A stretch of DNA of 64,000 bases from Brachionus plicatilis. Its lineage: Eukaryota > Rotifera > Eurotatoria > Ploima > Brachionidae. How positions within the stretch are numbered: the first letter of the stretch is position 1; each line of letters begins with the position of its first letter. Below are positions 1 to 13,800 of the stretch, one piece after another. Where the stretch lies: assembly GCA_010279815.1 (NCBI GenBank), contig QEOQ01000590.1, positions 247,704 to 311,703 on the forward strand, written 5' to 3'. Below the pieces are notes generated by a model that ran no database searches, had not been told where the DNA came from, and worked only from the letters and a program-made list of their open reading frames with translations. The translations under genes were made by a program, and so were the position numbers.

Positions 1-569
1 TGGAAGGATTTTTGACTGCTAAAACCCGGTTCAATAATACAAAAGTACAGATCCAGATCAAAATGAGTTTTTAAAAATTCATAAATTTGTAAACTTATAT
101 GTAAATCAGATTTAAAAATTTTAAAATTTAGTTCTTTTTTACATCATGAAGATTTTTAAGATGTCTTTTTTAACAACATAAGTTCTATTATTTCAAAGAG
201 AATTAAAATAATTAGAACTTTTATAAAAAAATAATTTTGCTTATCCCAAATAAATTTCCTTAATTTTGTTTTTGAATCGATAATTTAAATAAAAATTCAA
301 AAAAAGTATTTTTTTGAAAAGTTGGTGTTTTATTAATTTAGTTTAAAATCTCACGTCGAGTTTTAGAAGTTTAAAACCTATCCAAAAAATCAGAGTTTTA
401 GTCTGTCAATCCGGACAATCCGGCACTCGATATCGGGATCCATATTTAAGGAAAACTCCCTTTTTGAGAAGAGCAAATTTTTTTCTATTTAGTATTATCT
501 AAATAATTACATAAGAGGCACAAAAGAGGTCCTTTAAACCCTTGTTGAAATATAAGATAAAAAAATTAC

Positions 570-3500
570 ATTTATGTAAATGGGAGAAATGCCAATTAGT
601 GGATGTGATGGCGTAATTACGTTTGCTAATTCTCTTAAACATTCTGAGACCATATTGTCTTTGTCGTGGTCTAATTCACCATTCGGATACATAACAAAAC
701 TATAAACTTTTGACAATAAGAGTCTCTCTAATGATAAATGACATAATTCGACCATTTCATCATGACATCCATTCAATATGGCATCATACTCTGATTTTAA
801 TTGCTGTAAATATTTTTTAAATAAATCATATTTTTCATCAACAGCTACCATCTGACGAAATTCATTTATAAACTTGTAAATTTGCTGCTCATTTTCTTTT
901 GTCTCCAGGAAAAAAAGGGTTATTACCGAAGAAAAGTGATTGGTTCGAAGTTTTTGCTGCCATTCCGCTCGCTGAAGTAATTTTTCAACCAAATTTAGAG
1001 TGTATAGAATGTTTTGCTTAGATTTGGTCAAATAAGTCATGTAGTAGAGACGACGAATGTAGTCTTTTTTCAATGAACGTAAAAGTTTGCGGCATTCTTG
1101 GTCATTATAAACGGAAACACAGCGTATCGTTTCATAAAGTTGGGCTTCTTTTTCTTTATCCTGCAAGCTAATTGAATCATAGAGCTGAATTTTAAGATAC
1201 ATAACCAAAAAGTTGTCTTTATTATTTCTTTAAATAAAAATACTTAATAAAATTAAATTTTTGGGTCTTCCCTTTTATGTGACCAAATGATCACCAATCT
1301 GTGATCATTCCGGCGAGTACCACTTTTATGACCAGCGTTTTTGACACCATAAAACAAGATCACTTAATTATAATAAATTTTTTTTAATCATAAATACATT
1401 CTCTAGAATTTAATAAATATTTAAACTTTAAAAAATTTTTTAAACTTTCCGCTGAAATAAATTAATGATATTTATGAATAATTTTAACTCATTATAAAAA
1501 GTAATTTGATGATAAAATTACGGTTAATGCCAAATCCAAATCGAGTTTTTGTCAAAAAATGTTACAAGAGCTTCGAAGACACCCGAAAAGGTACAATTAG
1601 AAGTTAAGAAAGAAAGTTAACAAAAAAAAAACACTAAAGGGTGTTCAGAATGTGGTAGATTTTATAAGGGTGAGAGAGGTTTAAAATTAAAATTCAAAAG
1701 ATCACATAAAAAGCGATTATAAAGATACAGTATTGATTTGACACGTGGATTTTACGTAAATTTACGAAAATTTACGTTAAATAAGGTAAATTTATGAAAA
1801 TTTACGTAAATTTACGTTCGATATTTTTCGAAATTTTTCGTAAATTTACTTTGGGAAAAAAATGGCAAAATAATTTTGAATAAATGTCTGAGCTTTTGAC
1901 AGACCAAACATTTGTGTATCCCTCTTACAGGTTTGCTGACTTGCCATTTTTTGGCCAAAGCAAATTTACGACCATCTGGTCACCAATCAGGAAAGACACA
2001 CATTTTTTTAAAAATTACTTTAAATAATTATTTGGTGCGTAATTGTATGGCATGCAGTCAGGCCAGCTAAGAACAAGTCGAAGTTTTTTTTTGGCGTCTA
2101 GAAATGACTTTGACTGCTCCAAGTTGACTGGTTCCAAGAGCATATTCTGATTTGGTAGGCTGCTTTCGGGCACATTTTTGGTTAAATTTTCCGTAGTTGA
2201 CAAATCGACTAGTTGAGTTTCATTGACAGAAAGTTGTTGTTTTAATTGTGCTGTTTGTGGCGTTGATTTTGACTGGTATTTTTTAAGAATACTATCTACG
2301 TCCTCTGCTTGAGAGCTGGTCAAATTGTTCTGATTGTCATTCGGTGCCAATGAATTATTGGAAGTCAATGGCTCACTATTTTGTATCAATGCATTTTTTG
2401 ATTTGTTAAATAAGCTAAATCTATGTATGGCACTTTTTTTACCATTAGAACTATTACTTAATTTTTCGATGGTCGAGCTAATCGAAAATTTGACCGAGTT
2501 CGAGTTGTTAAAGATCTTAATTAATTGTTTAAAAAAAAAAGAAAAAAATATGGACAATCTTACTGAGGAAAGTCTATTTTTTGTTGAGTTGGTTAGATTC
2601 GAAGATTCAACTTCCGGTCGCTTCTAGAGATTAAAGAAAATTTTAAGATTTGACCAAATATAGAGAGCAAAAGCCAAAATTACATTTGATTCAGTGTTAT
2701 TAGGCAATATATTGATAGCAGAGCTAGCAGAGGAAGAGTAACTAATGGAATAATTAGGCATTATACTAGTATTGGGCGCATAAGGATTCTGTAGCGATTG
2801 AGTTGATTGAACATAGTCATTTAGCAAGCTTTGATTCAGTGCCGGATGGATAGAACTAGAATTGCTAGAAAAAGTCGAGTATGGGGTGTATTTGCTAGGA
2901 CTGTTTGATTCAAAATCAGAATCGGAATTATTATTCATTTCGGTACTCCAAGCGGCACTGTCACTTACAACGCTACAGTGGTCGTCTAAATTTTGATCAG
3001 TCTCATTCGAAATCGGATTTGTATTAGTCATCAGTCCATTATGATTTGACTGACTCGAAGGATTATTTAGACTGTTTGATGAAGAAGCATTTCGATTTGG
3101 CATGTTACTATTTAGTGAATAATCCTTTAAAAATTTTATGATTTATTGTTGTGACATTTTGAATTGTGTATATATGAAAATGAGTAAAAAAGAAAAGAAG
3201 TTATTAATCGCATTAATTGTTTTCTTTTAATAAAACAATAGAGGAAAAATTCAATTTATTAATTTATTATTTATTATTATCATTATTTTTGCTTAAAGAA
3301 TGAAGCTTTTTAAAGAAAAGAAAAATATAGAAATGATCTATTCAAAAATATTATTAAAGTCAATGTGAAATTTTAGTAAAAAAATTACAGTACAAAAATT
3401 AAAAAACTTATAATTTTTTTTCTAATTGTGCAAAAATGGTTCTATAAAGAGTACAATATTGTAAAAATGTGTACAAAAGAATTATGGGTCTGCAAAAAAT

Positions 3501-6212
3501 CTGCAATCTTCTAAAAAATGCACACTTTATCGGTAAAATAAAAATTTATCAATTATTTGAATGTTTTCGATCATTTAGAAAAATTATAAAGATTTATAGA
3601 CCTTACCCTTAAGCTTGGAATTCGTTTGTACAATATTGTTCTCTTTCCAGAAACATTTTTGCACAATTGGAAAAAAAATAATAAAGATTTTTATTTTTTG
3701 TGCTGCAATTTTTGTACTAATATTTCACATTGCCTATTAAAAATTAAATTGAAATTTTATTTAACTTTTAATTTAATTTTTTGTCAATTGTTTGAAAAAA
3801 CCTTCAAGCATTAGTACTTCAAATAATCTCTTTAAAGGTTATAACAACTATCTATTTTTATTTATTTGCAAGATTTATTAGCGGTAAAAACAAATTTTAA
3901 ATTAAATAAATAAAAAAATTAAATATAAAAATTTCAAAGCAAGTTTAGCTCTTTTTAGTTTATTAAAACGCTAACTAGAATTAATTGCAATAACTATTAC
4001 CGTATTCCCTCGTTCGATATTGCTGCCTCAGAACCCGAACACAACTCTGGCGCATGGCAATAAATACCATCTCGCCCATGTAAAAACATTTTTAACTTAC
4101 ACCGCATGCGTCAAAAGTAAAGTTTTTTAATTTAATGCAGCATTACCAATAGAGTTTCTGTCATAAAAATAAAAATTATTTTGGTGCAAGATTACAAATT
4201 AAACCGAAAGTTATGTTTTGGGTTCTGAGGCAGCAATATCCAACGAGGGAATACGGAATTTAATTTAGGAATTGATTTAAAAGACCTGATTGTTTTTCTA
4301 ATTAAAAATTGATAAAAAGTTCTAAATATAAAACCACATGAAAATAAAAACTTAAATAATATAAATATTAATAAATAATTTCAATAAAGAGAAAAAAAAA
4401 TTTAATATTTAAAAAATTAAAAATAAAATAAATTTCTACTTCAACGCTAATCAAAACTAAGTGCTTTAAAATGAAAATAGATGATTATTTGTCCGCTTTG
4501 TTGGTGGTTTTTCGCAAAAATTGAGTTAAATGTTATTATTTAAATAAAATTTTCTCAACGCAATCATTGCGTTAATTATAATTTTTCCAAATTTTTTACT
4601 AATATTATTAGTTACTTTTACTATTATACGTTAATATTATTACTTATTTCAAATATTCAAATATAAATGCTTTCAATCAAAAAATAGGCATTGTGAAATT
4701 TGGAACAAAGAACAAGAACAAAAATCTTAAAATGAAATAACTTTTTTACAATGAGTGTAAAAATTGTTCTGCAAAATGTATCAGCTGATACAAACTTTGT
4801 ACCACCCAAATTAAGTATCTGCAATAACTCTGCAATTTAATTTTAATGATTTTCTAATACATTTAGTGCTTTGCAGACTTGCAGAGTTTTTGCAGAGACC
4901 TAATTTGGGTGGTACAAAGTTTGTATCAGCTGATACATTTTGCAGAACAATTTTTACACTCATTGTAAAAAAGTTATTTTATTTTAAGATTTTTTTCTTG
5001 TTCTTTGTTCCAAAATTCACAATTCCCAAAAAATATTTAGATTCAAATTGTAAATGACCCATAATTTTTTTAAATTTTGACCTTTGGAAAGAATCTTGAA
5101 TAATAGCTAATTTGAGTGTAGATTTTTAATATAAAAATTTAATATTTAAGCATTAACTAAAGCTAGCCAAGCGCAGTAAATTTTTAATTAAGTTACCTGT
5201 TCTGAAAAATTGATCAAATTCGATTGATTATTAGAGCTTGAACTAATAGTTGAACTAGAACCTGGTCCACTTCGCTGTGAAATATATCTGGCAACTGCTG
5301 AATTGTCGTCTATGCCGAGTCGATCATTTATTGGCTCATTGATGACAGATTCAGATGCATCCGCATCCAAACTCCATCCAGTTTCACTTTGTTCTTCTTT
5401 TGACGGATTAATCTTATTTATTTCGAACTTACAAAATTTGTCATTAATATCTTCGCGATTGGTTTTGGGCTCAGTAGCTGGAAGTTGAGGTCCGCGCGCT
5501 CCGTTTGCATTCAAACTCGGCGTATTGACTACAATATTACCAAGTGAATTGACATTTGAGATATTCTGGACAGTGTTGTTTGCATTACTATTGCGACTAG
5601 AGCTTATATTTTGTAAATCTTCATGGCTGTGCGACGATGGTGTATCCCTTCCGCTTATAATAGGAGTATTTCGAGCACTAAAATTGTCAAAGTCACTCAA
5701 GCTTTCATTTTCGAGCTGATTAACTTCATTTTGATCATTATCTACATCATCATCATTCGAAGATAAAGAATGACATTCGGTTGTCTCACAAGCTTCCGAA
5801 ATTCCTTCTAAATTTAAAAAAATAATCCAGTCAATTTATTTATAAACTAATTAGATAATTTCCTGAAAAAATTTCTAAAGGATTTAGTTACAATAGGTAC
5901 CAAAATCATAAGTTCATTGAACAAAAAGCCAAATTATTTAGAAATCAGATTTTAAGAAAAAAAAAGTCGAAAAATTTTCTTCAAGTTATAAGTATTGACT
6001 TAAACTAATTATTAATTTTTCTGTAATACCAGGCAAACTTAGACTCTTACTTTAGCTCCTTTTTTTAACAAAATTTGACAAAACTTTGAATTATAATTAA
6101 ACTAATTGCTTCAAGAACCTGCTAGAATATTTGCACTATACGAACCAGAAAAACTAAATGGTCGAGCAAGGAGAGGCGCCAAGAAGCTCTTAAACAAATG
6201 TCAATTCTAAGT

Positions 6213-6248
<36 letters not shown>

Positions 6249-9200
6249 TGCTTCAAGAAATTAATTTTGGTAAGGATTGTTAAAAAATTTAAATCTTAAT
6301 TTTTAGGTTTCCGAATTTTTTTAATTTGTGATGAAAAATCTGAAAAAAGTTTTACAAATTTAAATCAATGTAAATTCATTTGTTAATGTTTTATCAAAGA
6401 CTTTTCTTTAAAAAAAAAATTGGAAAATAAATTAATAATTTAAATAATTCCATTAAAATATTTTTGAAAATTGAATCCCGTTTTATAATCATTTTGAATA
6501 GAAATTTTTTTCGAATATTTCTTGATTAATAAGATTTTCTAAAAATCGGCACTCTTAATCCATACTCATAACAATTACCCGAAAAAAAAAAGTTACTGTA
6601 AATCATATGCAGACTCCAACAAAATTAGGTAGAAATATCTGTATATATCCTAAAAAACTTAGATTTAATTATTATTCTTAACTTAAATAAAAAAATTTTA
6701 AACACCTTTTAAGGAATAATAGTTGTTGATAAGTAAAAATTTGTATTAAAAGAGGAAAAAAAAGGTATCATTTATCATAAGGTGATAGAAATTGAAATTT
6801 TATCATTCCAAAAAAGATGAATATTTGAGAAACCATATTTTTTATTAAAGAAAAAATATAAAATAGAAGCTTAAAAATTCAACAAGCAGCTTATTTCTTT
6901 TAAATGATTTTTTTCGAATTCAAATCTATTTATTTAATATAATTTTGAAAATAATTTCTTAGTATTTTTTTCTTTTTTCAAGCGATTAATTTCGATTTAC
7001 ATTTTATCAACTAATATTCTATTCTTCTTTACTTAAAAATTAAAAAATTCAATTAAAAATTTCAAATTTTATTCCTAACTATTTTTGTACATCAAATATA
7101 CTACAATATTTTTGGAAATGAACGGATCCTGAAATTGAAAAAGGTTTTTCTTACCAACACTTCCGTCATGCCTTGATCGAAAATCGTCCCGATCTGTAGC
7201 CGAATCGGGCCGCGGTTTGATACTGGGTTCAAATGAATTATCTAAATCGATTTTTTTTGATTTATTCTTTTGCTTATTTGTCCTTGTTATAGTTCTGCTA
7301 TTTGCATATGAATCATAGTCATTTAAGACTTTTTCCTCAGCCAACATTCCAGGACAGTCAAAACCTTTATCGTTTATATTAATGACTAGAATTTGAAATC
7401 CATCTTCCATATTTGGCTCTTTTATCAAGTGGTTTATCACATCTATGCTATCAGGATTAAGCAGGTTAACTTTTCTGTTGGAATTAAAAAATGTGCAGCT
7501 TTTTTCCAACGAATCATTGATATAATCGTTTGGAATGATTGTTTTTAACCAATTTGACTCTTCGTTTTCAATGAGGAGCGCTTCTTTACTTACTTGGCGA
7601 GTAAAAATTAGCTTAAAATTTTATTTTAAGTCAGTAATGGAAAAAAAACTGCTGAAGTCTACATACCAATCGGTGTAAATCGTGCAATGTGATCATGATA
7701 GAATTTCTGATTATCAAACTACTGGGATAGAATGTCGAAGAGTTAGTGGCTGATGAAATAGTTGACATATTGGATGGCACATCATTAGCTTGAGTATTGA
7801 GTGATGGTATTTCAAAAGCATCTGTATTAGGTCCACTATTTTGGGATTTTCCATAAGATGATATTATATTATTAACAATATCTGACACACAGTTCTATTA
7901 TTAATTAAAAAAATATCTTTTTATTAAATTAAGAAATTTTTTAAATTAAAAATAAATGGAAAATAAAATATTAGCAAACGATGCAAATAAAACAAGCAAG
8001 TGAACAAAGAAGGCTAATGGTGGTCACAATTCATAAATTAATTCTCAATGTTTTAATATTTTTAAGAGTTCTAAAACAAAGATTATCTAAAACTTATAAA
8101 AAGCTAAAATATTTTTTTTCTGTCCTGTAAATTTGCTTAGCAAGCCGAAAAAATTTTCAGTAAAAAAAAATAAATAAACACTGAAAAAAAAATAGGAAAA
8201 AACGAGTTTGGACCAGATGAGTTCCCTCAAATAAATTCACTAATGAATGGATTTTTATATGAATCAATCAAGGATAATATTTAATTAAAATTGATATAAC
8301 AACAGTATAAAGGGTGTGGAATTTTCGGTTATTTAACAAGAAATTCAACAGATACAGGAAATAAACTGAATTTAATTTTTAAATTATATAATTTAAAAAT
8401 AAAATAAATTTCTATAAATTTGTTTCCTCGAATCGAATATTGAACTAATGAAAGCTTCATTTGGTCATTCATTCTTAATATTTTTAGAAGCAAATTATGC
8501 AAAATAATCTATTTGATTATTAAATGATATTTTTATTTGAAATGAAAATATATTTTTTTGAATTTAAAATTAAATTTAAAGAATTCGTGTCTTAATCAAT
8601 TTTTAAATGGTTCTATAAATTTGATAATTTACCGTAAAACCTGACAAACTAGCCCAGGGCTAAAAATTAGTATTAGCCTATAAGCACTCCACTTTTTGAC
8701 GATATAAGCCCACCCCCTAAAATACATATAGGCCCAGGGCTTTAAATAAATACCTTATACTTATTTTATCATAAGCTAAATACAAGCCCATGATCTTAAG
8801 ATAAATTTGAACCGATGATGATGATGAAAATGATTAATTTTTTTCTTTTATTTTCTTTTTAAAAACTCTAATGGAACATTATTTTGTATTTCCTTTATTT
8901 AAAATTTAACTAAATTCCAATTTTCCATTACTTAATAAACAAATGTGTACATAATTAATTCTAATTCTAATAATGTGTACAATATTAAAATCGGTCAGAC
9001 TAATTTTAATAACTTATAAGCTCTGGGCTTCTCCTTAAATTAAAATGAGATATTTATAAGGTTAATATTTTTTTTATTTATTTATTTTATTTCTTTTTTA
9101 AAATTAATTGTAATAAATGAAATATAATTGATAATTAAATTAAATTAAAATTATAAATTATTTCAAATTTCATATATATGTTTCCTAATTGAATTTTAGA

Positions 9201-10834
9201 CTTTCGATTTGAAAAATTGGAAATAAACATGGTAAAATTTTAAAATTGAAATTCAGAATTAACTTTTTGAAAATTTTCAAAAAAAAAAACGTGCAAAAAT
9301 GTTAGAAATAGCATCTACAAATATTTTGATCCTTCATTTTTATTTTAATGATATAGGAATCAAAATATTTTATTTTAAAACTTAAATCATATCAACACCA
9401 ACTACTAAATATACTAGACTTACTGAAATTTTATCATTCTATCATGAAAATAAATTAAAATATTAAAAATTTTATTTAAATTATTTTTAAATTAATTAAT
9501 GCAGCTTACGTTTCGGAATTTTGAATACAAATCTTGTGCTTTGGGGTCCTTATCATCATCTGACATGGCCAAAACTTGAAGTATATTTGCAATCTTTGAT
9601 TATTTTAGAATTTGATCTTTTTCATTCAATTTTGATAAAATACTTGCATAAGATTGTGCCGGGCTACATTGCTTATCTGAACATCTGAAAGAACACCATA
9701 AGGCTCTGGGTCACAAATCGCCGGACATATGTACAAAGCCATAATTAAATCGCAGCATAATTTTCGTGCTAGCTATTAAAAGACAAAATATTAAATCCAA
9801 AAAGATCTCTATTTTTTAATTTACTTCAGTTGAGTTGGCTCTACTGGTTTTGCCAATTAGAGTGAAAAACTGATTGACCAGCCAGGTCATTGAAGGAGGA
9901 AAAGCGTAAAGACTAGAACTGATGCTGTCTATAAATGACATGGAAGTGTTATAAAGAAGATTAACAATTTTTTCGCGATATTTTTGCGTTTTTATCTTGT
10001 ACTCTTTTGTGCTCGGGTGACCAAATTTATTTATCCTTTCCTCAGCTGAAAATCTTGCCATTGCTTTATCTGGATCGATTTCCAAAAACCATTCATCAGT
10101 AAGTATTTGATTTATAGGTTCGTGAAGTGCTGTTATCAAAAACAATTGAGCTGAGTGCGAAAAAGAAGTGTATGTTTTAAAAAGTATGTTAAATGAACAC
10201 GACTGCTTGCGGATTAATTTTCTCAGGTCTACATTTTGAGCTTCCTCGGCACAAAATTGGTTTTTCAGCAAATTTTTCAGCAACTGTAAACATAATGACT
10301 CATCCTGTACAAGAACACAATTGCCGTATAAAGACTGAAATACAATTTGGATAAGATTTTGGGACGAGAATATCTGGTTGTCTATACCACGTATAAACTC
10401 TACTGAGTTTAGAAAAAAACCGGAGTTTATTTTTTCGGCTTTTAGGATCAGATTGGCCAAGTATTGGGGCTTATCTCTTAACGATTTTAAAAATTCGCTT
10501 ACATAATAGTCAAAGTGGCTTAGAATTTTATAAGATTCGATGAATTGATGATTATTTGTAATAAGTGAAAATTTTTTACATTGATTTTTTATAGATTTAT
10601 TACGACCAAAAATCAATTCATCTAATATTGAGTGATGTTTAGATATTAGCCATTGTTTGTTAAAAAGTTTTTCTGACTTTTTAATTAGCTAAAATAAAAT
10701 GTTGAAAATTTTATTTTTTTTAAACTAAATTAGATTACCTGATCGTAAAGATCTACTAGATGTTTTTTTTCTGATTGTACGAACATGGCCTCGTCCTTAA
10801 GGCGCTTTATCAAACTTTTCAAGTCTTCATCCAT
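570..10834 (-). CDS. GAPVD1: GAPVD1/RME-6-like RasGAP and VPS9 protein (3' end outside window)
   Basis: Endocytic regulator: family members combine an N-terminal RasGAP domain with a C-terminal VPS9 Rab5-GEF domain. I read 11 exons: 10834-10739, 10688-9825, 9772-9644, 9593-9510, 7894-7667, 7611-7155, 5807-5197, 3124-2684, 2623-2564, 2515-2019 and 1227-570. All phases agree and give 1375 codons so far (human about 1478 aa). Exons 2-5 match the RasGAP part (SLYGNC, TALHEPI, LARKLCCDLIMALYICPAI). The middle is a Ser/Asn-rich linker with SGRDTPS. DAKKKLRLVL and SISLQDKEKEAQLYETIRC precede the VPS9 region (SLERLLLSKVYSFVMYPN, ANVITPSHPLIGI) in exon 11. Exon 11 ends at a GT donor, so about the last 100 residues lie left of the window. 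Introns 3, 5, 8 and 9 are short; introns 4, 6, 7 and 10 are long, and 6 and 7 carry mobile DNA. Identity is very secure; exon edges are hand-called. Confidence 0.93.
1745..1855. repeat. TTTACG-type short repeat tract in GAPVD1 intron 10
   Basis: A run of interspersed copies of AAATTTACG and GTAAATTTACG. Similar TTTACG strings recur at about 25350-25400, and a looser version (AACGTAATTT, AAGTAATTTTAC) lies at 24635-24660. No coding frame. It may be a degenerate repeat or a remnant of an element's subterminal region. Confidence 0.45.
3361..3732. mobile_element. MITE copy A, CAATGTGAAAT terminal inverted repeats
   Basis: About 370 bp lying in GAPVD1 intron 7. It starts CAATGTGAAAT and ends ATTTCACATTG. 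Further inside, inverted matches continue (AATTGTGCAAAAATGGTTCT on the left against AACATTTTTGCACAATTGG on the right), so most of the element can fold on itself. It shares the string around GGTTCT-AGAGTACAATATTGT with copy B near 25933. No transposase. A 62-aa open frame on the plus strand inside it is a by-product of the repeat. Confidence 0.65.
4000..4256. mobile_element. 257-bp MITE with about 46-bp terminal inverted repeats
   Basis: The left end reads CCGTATTCCCTCGTTCGATA; the right end is its inverse with few mismatches, and the match runs on through ATTGCTGCCTCAGAACCC. The interior is non-coding and ends are sharp. The immediate flanks (TTA before, AAT after) do not give a clear target duplication. 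Superfamily unassigned. Lies in GAPVD1 intron 7. Confidence 0.75.
4686..5037. mobile_element. Fold-back MITE copy C (arms about 165 bp)
   Basis: Near-perfect inverted repeat. The left arm holds GGCATTGTGAAATTTGGAAC and GTATCAGCTGATACAAACTT; the right arm holds the same strings inverted, separated by only about 20-30 bp. Termini resemble those of copies A and B (TTGTGAAATTT next to GG). A 63-aa open frame on the plus strand within the right arm is not a gene. Located in GAPVD1 intron 7. Confidence 0.75.
6105..6259 (+). mobile_element. 5'-truncated LINE 3' end with 13-bp target duplication
   Basis: A 129-bp insert (6118-6246) is bracketed by the direct repeat ATTGCTTCAAGAA at 6105-6117 and 6247-6259. 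The insert begins in an open frame whose last residues include KLNGRARRGAKKLLNKCQF and then a stop. A short 3'UTR and an (ATT)n tail follow. Target duplication, microsatellite tail and an ORF C-terminus together fit target-primed retrotransposition. Lies in GAPVD1 intron 6 in the opposite orientation to the gene. Confidence 0.75.
8650..9050. other. GCCC-containing island in GAPVD1 intron 4, no gene seen
   Basis: Intron 4 (9509-7895) is AT-rich, except for GCCCAGGGCT-like strings at about 8661 and 8730 and a roughly inverted AGCTCTGGGCTT near 9019. This could be an old element with decayed inverted ends. No open frame of interest. Confidence 0.25.
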
Positions 10835-13800
10835 TTCGATTTTTAGCACTAGTTTTTGAAAATTTTGCTAGTGTGAGAATTATCTTATATCTTAATTTAT
10901 TTTGTGTTTTTTTTTATATGAATTGTTAAAGAAATTAATTTTACATCTTATAATTGTTAAAATGAGAAAAAAGCTGATAAAATTTAAATTAAAATAATTT
11001 CAATTTAATTTATAATTATGATCTTTCAAATAATTATTAATATTATAATTAAAATTTCGAACTATCTGACTAGAGCTAACTAAAGAGAATGCTACTTTGA
11101 ACTATATGAATAAAAGCAAACCAGCAGTTATTTGAAATCAAATTAACATTATATATTAGACTAATTTTATGTGAAATTCATTTTTAAGACAAAACTAAGA
11201 TTTTGTTATAAAATATATATTAAAAATCTTACGATTCGGTCATAATATTTTAAAAAGATTTATTTAAATAAAATTTAAGATTTTAAATGCAAAGCTTCTT
11301 TTTTTTGATTTCCAATTATTTTTTACCATTGTTCTAAAGAATGATGAAATAAACTTGGTATTCCTTTGAATCGATATCTCCTATTTTAATATCAATTTTT
11401 ATATTTTGTATATTTTTTGGAAATTTAGCTTACATAGGTTTCAATTAGCTTTATTTATGATTATCTGCCTAGTCAAAAAATTTCAAGTTTTTTAACTTTT
11501 TTTAAAGAAATATAAAAATTTTGACCATTGTTAAAATTTTAAAATTAAAATTCTGAATAAACTTTTTTGAAAATTTAATTTTGTGACTTATTGTAAAAAA
11601 AAATAAAAAAATATTTAAAGAAATTAAAATATTAAAATCATAATTAGTAAAATCTTCAATTTTATTCTCTAAATCTTTATATTATCGATAGGCATTAATG
11701 TCTTTTGTTTATTATATGTCTTTGATTTCTAGGGATTATTTTCTTTTTGATCAATATTTATTATTTTTTTTAGATAATTTATTTACTAATAATTTGAAGA
11801 GGTAAAATTATTTATTCTATTTATTAAAGTTAAATAATGTATATTTTTTTTGGTTCTTATAATTCTTAGGGAATGAAACTAAAACTTTTGTTCTCAAAGA
11901 ACCATCCCAATATTTAACATATTCGAGAACCTTTAATAAGTCTTAAAATTTTTGTTGACTTGTTGCTCATGAGATCCGGTCGAAAATTCAATAAAATATT
12001 TTTTTTGAAAATTAATATAGGTGATATGTATTTTTTAGATAAAAAATTTTACAATAGGATATTTCAAATTTATTGATCCTTTCACTTTATTCAAATTCAT
12101 TATCAGAATTTTTTATTAAAATTTAATAAACAAAAATATTTTAAACGAGCTTTTAATTTTTTGAAAAAAATTTTAATCCAAAAAAATTTTGAATTAAGTT
12201 AGTTAATTAATTATTTCAAAAAGTAAGAATGTAATAACGAAAAATTGAATCATTAAATATAAGAGAAAAATTAGAATAAAAATAAGATAATAAACAAATT
12301 GATTTCTTCGTTTGTTTTATAGCTTTGAGCGTGATGAGCAAATTATCAATAAAAAATATTTCATAAACATTATGATTTTATTTGTAAGAAGTTAAAAAAT
12401 GGGAATATGTAAGAACTAAAATAAAGCTATTTAATTCACATATTTCACCTTAATACTTTTTAGCTAAAAGAAAAAAGTTAGAATAGATAAATTTCATGAA
12501 GAACCATCGACAATAGAAAAATAATTTTTTTTTTAAAATTTCAAATGATTTATTGTAAGAATCATTTTTCCTATTTATCAAGACTTTTTTGTTTAAACTA
12601 ATTTTTAGAATGACTACTCAAATAATAGCCTCTAAAATCAAAATTAAATATTCTAATAATTTTATAAAGATAAATTATTTTTATTATACTTGATTTCTTT
12701 AATTATTATTTTTTTGTAGCTTTATTTATATTTTTATTATTATAAAAATAAATCCTTTTTTTTCGCTCTTTTTTTTATTAATTCCAGATTTTTTTGTTAA
12801 TTAGAATTATTCCACTTTGTAGCTTTTATTTGATTTTCATAAAAGTTGTTAATTTAAAACAATCTAATAGACTTTAAATTTGAATAACATTTAATTTTTG
12901 ATTCATTATATTATTAGTTTATTAGCAAGATTCGTTTTCTATATAATAATCATAATATTAACTTTTAACATGAAAAGTTTTTGTAATAATGGTTTGCTTT
13001 TTTTTTTTAGTCGAGTGATTTATAATCAAAATTACAAGTCAGTTATCGAATTAACAATTACGAAAAAAATATTTTCAACAATTTTAATAACTTTATATGC
13101 CAATTGGAATGAATTTTGTAATATTTAAATAAAGAAAAAGTAATTTAAAAAGTTAAAATAGCAATCGCTGATTTATGATAATAATTTAAAATTTTATCTT
13201 CAAGTTTTTAAATTAAAAAATAATCCTTTTTTATCTAATAAATGATCAGCAATGCCAACTTAAACGGCTTGGATCATTTACTATTTAAAAATAATTATAA
13301 ATGGGCTCAGTTAAATCCTGATTGCTTAAAAGCTAATCACCTGAGTTAATATTTGCGCATTTAGAAAAAAAAAAAATCATAAAATCAGATCAGGCATAAG
13401 TAATTAAATAACTAAAGAAATTATTTGTTGAATTTAAAAAATACTTATTCAAGTAGGAGTTGAAAGCGTTAATTTATATCAATCATTATGAATTGATGTA
13501 GATTGCTAAGTTCAAAATCGCCCACAAGTTATAAATATTTTGACAAAATTTTAATTTTAAGTATTATTTAAAAGCAAACCAAAAAGCAATGCAAAAAAGT
13601 AAAAAGTCAAATTTTTACTAATTAATTCTGTACCTTTACCGAAACCCCATCGAAATTTAGTAAAAAAATTCTCGTTTAATTTATTATCTTCAAACAAAAT
13701 AGCAGAGCGACTTGAATATAAACAATCAGATGAATAAATCTATAAACGTAGATCAAATTCAAGAGATTTAAAATTATTTTTTTTTCTATTCGCTTTTTTT

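Noticed and set aside
3626..5057. Plus-strand frames of 62-63 aa at 3626 and 4866
   Set aside because: They lie in the arms of MITEs and reflect the inverted repeat, not a gene.
12898..13128. 76-aa plus-strand frame
   Set aside because: Ile/Phe/Leu-rich translation of A/T runs, no splice partner and no domain.
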